Origin: Euryodendron excelsum
Taxonomy: Eukaryota; Streptophyta; Magnoliopsida; Ericales; Pentaphylacaceae
Assembly: GCA_033060915.1 (NCBI GenBank)
Contig: CM065378.1
Coordinates: 53,117,001-53,181,000, forward strand
Length of the DNA: 64,000 nucleotides
Reading direction: 5' to 3'
Positions 25,091-33,863 of the stretch are shown piece after piece. The notes under the pieces were generated by a model. The model saw only the letters and a list, made by a program, of their open reading frames with translations. It was not told the origin of the DNA and made no database searches. The position numbers and the translations under genes were made by a program. Numbering within the stretch: the first letter of the stretch is position 1; every line of letters begins with the position of its first letter.

Positions 25091-25098
25091 TATTTATA
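25091..25098 (-). promoter_or_regulatory. TATA box, LTR B
   Basis: TATAAATA on the minus strand. Transcription would start a few tens of bases to the left and run through about 3.5 kb of R-U5. Confidence 0.65.
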
Positions 25099-25111
25099 GA
25101 GGGAGGACAAG

Positions 25112-25212
25112 CCTGGCGCCTGTTGCAGTGGCGCCAGGGCAAAATTTATACTGGCGCCACTAGGAGTGGCGCTAGGCCATTTTTTGGCTTGGCGCCACTG
25201 CTAGTGGCGCCA
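25112..25212 (-). promoter_or_regulatory. three GGCGCC hairpins just upstream of the LTR B TATA box
   Basis: Hairpin 1 (25112-25138) has the stem CCTGGCGCC/GGCGCCAGG with a 9-base loop. Hairpin 2 (25151-25175) has CTGGCGCCACT/AGTGGCGCTAG, one wobble pair and a 3-base loop. Hairpin 3 (25190-25212) has the perfect stem TGGCGCCACT/AGTGGCGCCA with loop GCT. They lie 14-114 bp upstream of the TATA box. LTR A and LTR C keep only worn versions. Confidence 0.75.
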
Positions 25213-25655
25213 GCCATTTAGGAAACAATTAAGGTCGGCAAGCAACGTATCTTTGACTAGATTTGGGCGCCTGTACTAGTGACTACCACGTAAACTTTAG
25301 CCTGACTTCACTAGGAGTGACTACGGAAAATCCAGAAATGATTTGAAAGAGCCGGGAATGACCCGGGAGGCCGGAAAGGAGCAGGAACACTTAAAATAGT
25401 GTCCTGGAGGTATTTGACTTGAAAAGTGAGGATTGGATGTGTCGGAAAGGTTGACCGAGCCTTTAGGGGCAAAACGGTCAATCGGACCGGAAAACTGCCG
25501 GGACAGACTCAAACTGTCCCGGAAGAAGACTTGGGATCTGGAAACATTATTTAGAATGTTCCCAGAGGTTGCTGGTTTGATTCCTAGGGCCGGAGTGGTC
25601 GAAAATGGAGACCGGCCCACCAGGGGCAAAATGGTCATTTTGTACCGAGTTTGCC

Positions 25656-25915
25656 GGAACTGACTCGGAATGATCCGGAAAGGTAAAGGAAGGTTGAGAA
25701 CACTATAAAAAGTATTCTCGGGACCTTACTGGTTTGATACCCAGAGCCGGTGTGGTCGAAGAAGGAGACCGGCCCTCCAGGGGTAAAACGGTCATTTTTA
25801 CCGGGTTGGCCGGAACTGACTCGGAATGATCCGGAAAGGTAAAGGAAGGTTGAGAACACTATAAAAAGTATTTTCGGGACAGTACCGGTTTGATACCCAG
25901 AGCCGGTGTGGTTCC
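25656..25915. repeat. 155-bp tandem duplication in the U3 of LTR B
   Basis: The block GGAACTGACTCGGAATGATC through ACTATAAAAAGTATT and GGTTTGATACCCAGAGCCGG occurs at 25656 and again at 25811, 155 bp apart. It is part of a wider pattern of 155-180-bp units carrying GGGGCAAAATGGTCATTTT-like cores in all LTRs of this family. Confidence 0.8.
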
Positions 25916-26042
25916 CGGGGCGTTCGGATGCCTAGGGGCAAAATGGTCATCTTGACCGAAAAGTCTCGAAAAAGGTCCCAAGGGTAGTCTGGTCATTTTT
26001 CACCGAAGTGAGCTAACAAATATGGGTATTGACCTAGGTTTT

Positions 26043-26530
26043 GAGTGTTTCCGCCACTCGGACGGGGTTGAGTATTTCCGCTACTCGGACGGGGTTGAGT
26101 ATTTCCGCTACTCGGACGGGGTTGACGATTTGAGAGTATTTCCGCTACTCTAACGGTTCTGTGAGTATTTCCGCTACTCTAACGGTTCTGTGAGTATTTC
26201 CGCTACTTGGACGGCTCTGTGAGTATTTTCGCTACTCTAACAGTTGTGTGAGTAGTTTTGCTACTCGGACCGTCTCGAGGAATAAACTGTCTCGAGAGAG
26301 GGATTGGAAAGGGGGCTTACCGTCTCCGAAGAGACGTGCCTGGATTGGAACCGTCTTGAGGAATAAACTGTCTCGAGAGAGGGATTGGAAAGGAGTCTTA
26401 CCGTCTCCAAAGAGACGTGCCTGGATTTTGAGTGTTTCCGCCACTCTAACGGTATGAGTGTTTCCGCCACTTTGACGGTTTTATGAGTGTTTCCGCCACT
26501 CTGACGGTTTTGTGAGTAGTTTTGCTACTC
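26043..26530 (-). repeat. array of twelve GAGTR...YACTC mini-hairpins in the U3 of LTR B
   Basis: Eight units at 26043-26266 and four at 26430-26530 have the form GAGTATTTCCGCTACTC or GAGTGTTTCCGCCACTC, and some are GAGTAGTTTTGCTACTC. The fifth base of one arm and its partner change together, so pairing is kept. The two blocks are separated by a tandem ~76-bp duplication whose units contain CGTCTC-CGAA-GAGACG and CGTCTC-CAAA-GAGACG hairpins. Confidence 0.85.
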
Positions 26531-28132
26531 GGACCGTCTCGAGAAATAAACTGTCTCGAGAGAGGGATTGGAATTGGAAAGGAAAGGACAATGCCCCTAA
26601 GGGCATTTTGGTCATTTTGCCTCTATTTGGGCCTGACAGGCCCGCGAAGCGATGGAAAGATGAAATCTGGACCTAGGGAATTGGATTCGATAGGAATATG
26701 CCCAAAATGACTTGAAAACAAGTCTGGACGGAGTGTAGACTGCCGAGCGGTCAAAAATGGGGTGCTTACACCAGACATTCCACCGCTGGGGGATCTTGCC
26801 TATCATCCTAGTGTGTATTCTGGACAGCACCTGCCTTCTCCATGCGTTCACACAGCCTTCAGAGGGGCCGTACATCAGGTGTTTGTGACCATGCAGTGGG
26901 CCATTCCATCCTACCTTGCCTTCTTGGTCGAGATTGGATTCGGGGCTTTCATGGGATTACAGGCTAACCGCTTGAACCGACATCTAGTAATAGCGTTTAT
27001 CGAGAGATGGTTTGGAGAGACTGGGACCTTCCATTTTGTTGGTTTCGAGTTAGGACCCACTCCATTGGACTGGGCAATCATCACGGGGCTTTCATTCATC
27101 GGTCGGCGGATCACTTTGCAGTCAGTTAGTAGAGGCGATGCCTACATTTTGCTAAACTTGCCCCCTCCTGAGAGTTCTGCTTTCCCCGTCTCTTGGCTCA
27201 GTCGGGACGACAATACCTTTGCTGCTGAGCCACTACCTGTCCCGCGAGATATCATGAGGCGACGACTTGTTTTGTACATCATCTTTAGCTGCTTCTGCAA
27301 CAACAAGTCGCTTGTTCCTTTTCGGTTGGTGAGCATAGTGGCTGATTTTAGGGCTTTGTATAAGCTGAATTGGGGGTCCTTCTCTTTTGGTTGTTTCCTT
27401 CGATCGATGCGAGTCCAGACTTCCTCCTGTTGGGGGAGCATAACTAGTTTCTCGCCTTTTCTTTTTTGGTGGAGCTAGAAGTACCTGCCTGTTCGTCGCC
27501 CTGTGGTTATCGAGGACGACCTTTATCCTTGTGCGTTGAGGTGGGCTCGTGACTAAGTAGCCCAGCGATCAAAGATCACTGACTTCGTGAGCATATGGGC
27601 AAACTTGGAGTTGTTCGAGGCGAGGGACGTGACTTGGCGGCCCTTTATTAGGTCAGTTCACTATGAGACGGTGCGGTACTTGGTCCCATTGTCCTTGTCG
27701 AGGGCTTCCTTTCTCAGTGATAATTCTTGGGAGTCCTATTTAGGAGATTGACATTGGCGCCAGTTTCATGAGGACTTCCAATCAGCAGGAAATTCACCGG
27801 AGTACATGTTTGGAACCTTGGTGGAGGGAGTTCCTATTCCTTATCAGGAGCGCCAGCCGAGTGCCGAGTTCTTACTTCCTCTAGATATAGACTATACTAC
27901 GCACGTTGGGGCTTATCCTGCCGGTGCCTTCACTCGGTTTGAGGTAGTGGTTGGCGGATACGATGTGGGCTAGGAGGTAATCGACTTGTGGCGTCGTGCC
28001 GGGGGATACATGCCCCAGGTTGAGGTTACTGCTATGAGAGACCAGAGGGATCGATACCAGACAGAGCGAGATTAGTACCAGGCAGAGGTAGCTTCCTTGA
28101 CGGCTCGGTTAGCCCAGATGGAAGGTGGCGGG

Positions 28133-28220
28133 GTATGTTGTCTTTTCCTACCTTATTTTCGTTCTGCTGTTGTTTAGTTATTCATTCATGTTGCTGACTA
28201 CGGTTCTGCCTTCTTTGCAG
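28133..28220 (+). other. predicted 88-bp intron in the PMD gene
   Basis: The stretch starts GTATGT, ends TTCTTTGCAG and is pyrimidine-rich before the acceptor. Splicing joins ...MEGGG to DAGDSSNY in phase 0 and gives a stop at 28284-28286. Confidence 0.55.
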
Positions 28221-28286
28221 GATGCTGGTGATTCTAGTAATTATCCACCTCCTCCGGATCCAGGTTTCGGCGATTTTGATCTTTAA

Positions 28287-30294
28287 CAGATGCCCCTTGT
28301 ATAGACCCAGATCTTCTTTTGCCCCTATCTTGGAGATATATTTATATTAGATAGCTTTATTTTGTAAATTTTGTACGAAGATGGATATTTATGATAGTTA
28401 GACACATGGACATGCAAAGATATTTATGATTTTTACAGTTAAGTATATGATTAGATGCATGCGTAGAAATGATGATGATGTATATTTATTACATGGGTCG
28501 ATATTAAATTGTGTTGGTGATTTTTGTTTCTATAGAAAGTTATGTCTTGTGTTTGTAAAGCTTATGCCAATTTTTATTTTTATTATTTTATTTTTTTATG
28601 AAGATGCATGCATATATTAGAAATATTCTAGTTAATGGAATGACAAGGGGTGCAGTCAAACTCAGTATCTTTGGAATGACAACTCCTTCATTTTCCGGGG
28701 GGGGGGGGGGGGCCTGGCTTGTCCTATGGCTCAACCTTACCTTGACTAGATGATAGCACTTCGTACCTTTCTCAACCTCTTGACCGCCTCCGATTCTCTG
28801 CCTCGGGGTTAATGTATAGGATTATTGGGGTGAAATGCTCAACTCTCGGGGTTTTGACAACAGCTTACTTGACTTTTAGCAGAGATATAAATAGCCAATC
28901 TTTTAATTTGAGGCGACTTTGCTTTAGGACCGTAATGTAGGCTAGGTTATGGGTTTCTTGGAATAATGGGATATACAGGCTCAAATTTGATATTACTTTC
29001 AGTAGGGTTTAGATCCATACCATCTTTGACTATTTTTCTTTCTAGTAGGGTTAGCATCCTTCTTTAGCTTTGGTAGCATGTCTAGCTTATTTAGATCAAA
29101 CAATCCGTTTTCAATCAGAGCGGACTTTAGTAGGGTTGTGGTGTAGGCGATGGTTTTGGGATTTTGCAAGAAAGTGTAAAGGCTCGAACCAATTGTTTCT
29201 ACTAGGCTTCTTCGTAACCTAGGATCACCTTTAAATTTCCTCATTACTCTTACTATACACTTCCTAGGGTGAAAATAACTCTTTTCTTTCAACCCTTCTA
29301 CATGCTTTTTGAGATACACATGACTCTCTTCTCTTTCAGCCTTTTTATTATACTTTCCAAGAATGCTCAATCATGGTTGTCTTCAGATTTTTGATAATAT
29401 TTTTATTTTCGGCCTCTTGCCCCTTGGCAACTCTTTTCTTTTGCTCTTTTTTTTTTTTCTTTTCTTTTTCATCTCTTTTCTTTCCTTTTATAAAATGAAT
29501 AATTTTACAACCCTTTTTTCCTTAAACATTTTCTTTAACAATTCAATCTAACCCAATGTGGGCGGTGATCACTAGGTTGGGAGTTTTCTCTAAAGAAGAT
29601 AAATGGCTTAACGGGTTTGACAAGGGGTTGCTTCTGACTGTATGGGAAATGAAATGAGGGCCTCTCTTCACTTTGAATTAGATTGCTTGATCCATAAAGC
29701 CTTTAACGCTGCCCTAGCACGATAGAAAATGGACACCATTCTTAGAGTTCAATTATTGTCTGCCCTAGTGTGGGGAGGACAATCTTGGATTGGGATTGAC
29801 AAGAAAAATTTCGTTTGTTGCGAGGCACTAGGGGCTAAGCAAGGGGAATATAAACACATTTGTTTTTATACGAAAAAATGAAAGATGGCTCATCTTTATT
29901 TTGATAATCTGGTCACTCATTACTTAGCTTTGTTGTCTTGCAAGTGTTGCCTTTGGGTAGTTTCCTCACTCATCCTTATTTCTCTTTCTCTTTGGAAAGC
30001 TGATCATTTGGTGAGCGGATAACTCATGTTATCATCCTTTCAAGTTAGATCACTCCACAAGATAAACCATGCCCTTTGTATAGGAAGTAGTTAGCATTCA
30101 CACGAGAAAATAAGATAATAGCAATGAATGAAGAAGCTATCATTTGATTAGTATTATTTTTTATGAAAAGCATGGAGTTTTTAAGTAATATAGAAATGTA
30201 AACATCAATTTAAAGACGTGAAATAAAAGGGATAGAAAGAAAGTCGGTGAAAACACCCCTCTCTTGTACGCATTTGACGGGACTCCCTTCTTCT
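28287..30294. other. spacer between gag and the PMD gene, no pol
   Basis: These 2 kb are where pol would be expected, but no protease (DTG/DSG), reverse transcriptase (YxDD), RNase H or integrase (HHCC, DDE) motif is visible in any frame. A 16-base G run is at 28697-28712. A 123-codon frame on the minus strand (28999-29370), rich in Lys, Arg and Leu, is the only notable open frame; it matches nothing I recognise and may be chance. Confidence 0.6.
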
Positions 30295-32295
30295 TTAGTA
30301 TGGCTTTGGGACGATGCCCACATCTTCAACACTCCATCCACGGTCATGGCTTCTAGCCAGGGTAAGGCAAGCGAAGGCTTCTTCTAGAACTCTAGGCCTG
30401 TTGGCATTAATGGCACGGTTGTCAGCCTCATTGAGCTCCTTTTTGTTCTTTGCAGCAGGTTCTTCTGTAAATAGGATGGCTAGTTCACCTCCTTTTAATT
30501 CGAACGGCTCCGTCTGTGCTCTTGACTCTTCTAGCTCCTAGTTCATGTCTTCATAGTAGTACTCGGTTGCAGGGAAAGGGTTCTCCAACAAGTGACATTT
30601 AGCTGCGGCATACTCTGGATGTAGAAACTCAGCACCCCATCCGTCCACAGCCATGCTTTTGGTGAACTCGTCTTCCAGAAGCATTGGCTCCTCCAATGGC
30701 CAATCAGAAGAATCTGGCACCTCATTAGAGTTATATAGATAGATCAGGCATAATGGGAGATGATCGTCCTAGTCATCCTCTTCATCGGTCTCCCAATTCT
30801 CCTCGGAATCCTCGACCATGGGCTCATCGAACTCTCCATCGCCTTCTATTTCTACTAGTATCATATTGACGGTGTGGTTCGGCAGAGGGTTGGTGGTCAC
30901 ATTGGGGGTTGGAGTAGGATTCACCGGTTGAAGATCAATAATCTTGTTATCGATTAAATTGTGGATCTTATGCTTGAGAGAGAAGCACCTTTCGGTGTCG
31001 TGCCCTTGGCCACCCAAATGGTATTCACAAGTGAGGGCGGCATTGAAGGTTGGGGGTAGAGGGCTTGACAATGGGCGAGCAAGTATGGGCTTCAAGATAC
31101 TGTTCTTCAGCAGGTTATGGTAGGTCTCAGTTTGGGTGCAAGCTAAGGTGTCAAAGGTACGGATGCGTCAGGTAGGTCTATTAAAGTTGGGTCGTGCCCC
31201 AGCAGTACCATAGTTAAGGGTTGGAATAGGCATGGTTAAGGTGGGTAAGGGCAAGATAGGGTGTGATTGTAGTGGTGGACAATATTGGGGTGGTTGGCCC
31301 GGCAAAATGGCAGACACCTCACTTTCCTTTTTGATTATTCCCCTTGTAATAGCCACCTTCTTGGCTATGTTAGCAGAACTTTCTCCAGTCTTTGCATAGG
31401 GGTCCGTAATCCTCCTTGTCTTGAGACCGTTTTCTATCATCTCCCTTTGCATGATGAGTTTAGAGAAGCTTTTCCCTACGCTTGTGCAGAGCTTCTCATA
31501 AAATATACCTTGAAAGGTATGTATGAACAATTGCACGGACTCCTTCTCTTCTAGTGGGGGATTGGCTTGTGTAACGCCTTCTCTCTATCTCAAGGCATAG
31601 TTCTTGAAACTTTCTTTTTCACCCTTACTCATAGTCATCAGAGACCATCAGTCAGAGGTGAGGTCGATATTGTGGCGGTAATGAGCTTTGAACACGTTGC
31701 CCAGCTCGATCCAAGTCGTGATCTTCCTTAGGTCCAGATGGGCAAACTATTATAGGGCAGATCCAGTAAGACTATGTTGGAATAACTACATGAGGAGTTT
31801 CGAATCGTTGCCATGACCGCTCAGTGCCCCGGCATAGAGACGAAGATGAGCAACAGGGTTACCAGTGCTGTCATACTTATGGAAGTTAGGCATTTTGAAC
31901 TTAGCAGGTCTTGGATGGTCAGGAAAGAAACAGAGCTTGTCATAGGAAGTAAACCCGTAAGTACTTCGCAGTGAATCCTTTAGCCCTTGGATTTTCAAAT
32001 TAAGCAGGTCTAGGGGAGTCCTCTTTATGGCAGGTGAAAGCAATATAGTTTCCTCCTCTTTAGTGTTGATCCCTTTGGCGTTTTAGTTATTCCTCCTAAC
32101 ATTATTAGATTGAAGCACGATCCTCGGGTTAGTGGGTTCAAGGTCCTTAGACGAAGTCAAGAATGATGATGGGATTGTAGCAATATCCTTCATGGCCATA
32201 GTTTGAATGAGTTTGAGCATTTCATCCATCTTGATCCTCATTTTGTTGACCTCTTTTCGAGAGACTTGGGACGGTTCCTCAAGTTTGGCATCCAT
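30295..32295 (-). pseudogene. gag: gag of element 1 (nine in-frame stops, no frameshift)
   Basis: ATG is at 32293-32295 and the frame runs 667 codons to a TAA at 30295-30297. The N-terminal ~60 residues are charged and probably coiled-coil (KMRIKMDEMLKLIQTM). The capsid-type retrotransposon gag domain follows: YDKLCFFPDHPRPAKFKMP, FHKYDSTGNPVAHLRLYAG, then TTWIELGNVF and the ESFKNYALR region. After a Pro-rich linker near 31200 comes a zinc-knuckle-like CEYH-x5-H-x4-C, then HKIHNLI and an acidic segment (EENWETDEEDD). This order is that of Tat-lineage Ty3/gypsy gag. Stops are at 32083, 31786, 31750, 31747, about 31651, about 31588, 31168, 30769 and 30538. No protease follows. It is the only retroviral-type gene left in the element. 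Confidence 0.82.
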
Positions 32296-33844
32296 AAGTG
32301 ATGCTTTTTGTCGGGTGACAATGGGGTCCTTAGGTGGATGTTGACCCTTCTTGGGAGCAATGTTGACTCAGTGCTGGGTGATCTCTGTAAATGAAAAAGA
32401 AACAGAAAAACAAGGACACAAGTTGCAAGTCAAATTTTGGTTTTTAGAGAGCTCTATGCAATGCATGTCCTAGGGTGTCCCTACTTGAGAGGGAAACTAA
32501 TCATGGTGAATTCGGCTCACTTCTTGGAGATAGGGGGTTTTCCCCTGTATGCGAGTACCTTACTATTGATCCATCAATCTATACCCATCCTTACATTCAT
32601 TCACTTGCGAAAAAGAGGTACATTGAACTTCTGAGTTTAAAACAAAAGAGACAAAGTACACTTTAATAAAGGGAGGGGGAACATGTTTTTTTGGACTTCC
32701 ACTTATCTAATTTTACAAAAGAAAACCTAAACTACTGTTGAGTCTTCAGATTTGCCTTCATTGGATTTGATGTCGAGGAGGTCGCTGAGAGACCTTGTTG
32801 ATCGATTGCTCCTTGTCTTCTTGGTAACCCTATCTCCGTGAGCATAGATGGATTGGGGCCCCTCTTATTGAATGAATTGATGTGTATGCCATAAGTCCTT
32901 AGGGTTACATGGGAATCCTTAGGGTTTGGGTAGGTTTAATGCAAGGGAGATTAACCTCGGTGTCACTCTCTTTAGGTTGATCATATGCTTGAGAATGCAG
33001 TAACTTGAGTTACTCTGAAACTCTTGTCTTGACATGGAATATGAAATGCGTAAATATGGATGCAAAGAGTATAAGGAAAGAGAATGTGATGGTAAAGTAA
33101 ACGTGCACGCATGAGTAGTTAGACAAGCATTATAACAGTAAGAATACAGTTATTATAACAACATGAATACACAGGTATAAAGGAAAGTAAAAGCGGTCGC
33201 CCTTTCCTCCATGGTTTTGAAAACGGCGTGTGTGTCTTAAATTCTGCAGAGGTTCAGCTATGCATAGTATCTATATGAGCATGAGGTTGAGGGTTTACTA
33301 ATGCGTCCTAAAAAGACTAGGTTTTTAGATCTTCAAACCTAGGTCCACTCCCCGAGGTGGTGCCATGATCGGTTGGTGATCCGAGTGGGGGAACCATTAA
33401 GAGGTCGTAGGCTAAGAAACTGACACAACATCTTGCCCACAACTAATATACCGTTCCCCCTTCTAACTAGAAGGGACATATCAGGGTAAAGAATGCAAGT
33501 ATGCAGAATGCAGGTGCACGTGCAATGTGTGTGTGATTTTTAAAAGCAGAGGAAAGAGCCCAACAACTCTCATCTATCCTGTTCATCACATTCATTCATC
33601 CATAGCAGTCAGTATAAAACAATAAGGCAAACAAAAGCCCACCTACAAAACAAAGATGCAAGAGTTAGTATGTAGATGGCAAACTTAATGCAAGATAATA
33701 TGAAAGGAGTTAAATGCATGTTTTTTAAAATAATTTTGAAAATTTGATTTTAAAAATTGAAAGTGGATAGAATTAGACAAGTTAATTGAAGACTCTCGAT
33801 GGTTGAAGGGTGAAGAGACATGACTATGGCCTAACCCTCTAGAT
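32296..33844 (-). other. leader of element 1 between PBS and gag
   Basis: About 1.5 kb without a long frame, but clearly related to the leaders at 49205-51010 and 60084-61695. Shared blocks, on the sense strand, include TTAGAAGGGGGAACGGTAT, CAACCTCATGCTCATA, a GGGGCCCC/GGAGATAGG block and CTGAAGACTCAA-AGTAGTTTAGG. A pyrimidine-rich TTTTTCATTTACAG precedes gag and could be a splice acceptor. Confidence 0.65.
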
Positions 33845-33863
33845 GTCCCCAGTGGAGTTGCTA
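33845..33863 (-). other. primer-binding site of element 1
   Basis: Two bases inside the 5' LTR, the minus strand reads TAGCAACTCCACTGGGGAC, a mutated form of the TGGCGACTC...CTAGG/GGGG site seen intact at 45387-45405. A site of this type in Tat/Ogre elements is usually attributed to an arginine tRNA, which I recall but cannot confirm here. Confidence 0.6.

Larger units (their letters stand above)
21539..26770 (-). mobile_element. solo LTR (LTR B) nested in the PMD gene
   Basis: This 5232-bp segment begins TGTCGCGCCC, ends GGGGTGCTTACA and belongs to the same family as the LTRs of element 1. The flanks are CCAGC on the left and CCAGA on the right (or ACCAG on both sides if the ends are set one base differently), a 5-bp duplication within GTACCAGAC of the PMD frame. 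No internal region is attached, so it is a product of LTR-LTR recombination. Its stem-loops and promoter palindromes are better preserved than in LTR A and LTR C, which fits a younger insertion. Confidence 0.88.
21228..28286 (+). pseudogene. antisense plant-mobile-domain (PMD) gene of element 1, interrupted
   Basis: The coding parts are 21228-21538, 26771-28132 and 28221-28286. A solo LTR (21539-26770) splits the first two, and the frame continues exactly across it. The last two are separated by an 88-bp GT...AG intron (GGGTATGT...CTTTGCAG, phase 0). The first ~100 codons are basic and Ser/Arg-rich. Then comes a PMD-type region with GFGAFMGLQANRLNRHLV, AFIERWFGETGTFHF and DWAIITGLSFIG, the usual order LN-x-LI, F-ERW-ETHTFH, D-AILTGL. 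The C-terminus has a Gln/Arg-rich helix and a Pro-rich tail (PPPPDPGFGDFDL). PMDs occur in MAIN/MAIL1-type plant proteins, MULEs and Ty3/gypsy extra ORFs; their biochemical role is not settled. Seven stops (21408, 21513, 27476, 27554, 27749, 27971, 28073) break the frame, with no frameshift. It runs opposite to gag and its upstream end faces the 3' LTR. Confidence 0.8.

Noticed and set aside
26043..26530. CRISPR-like array of short palindromic repeats
   Set aside because: Units are imperfect, spacing is irregular, there are no unique spacers or cas genes, and the sequence is a plant LTR.
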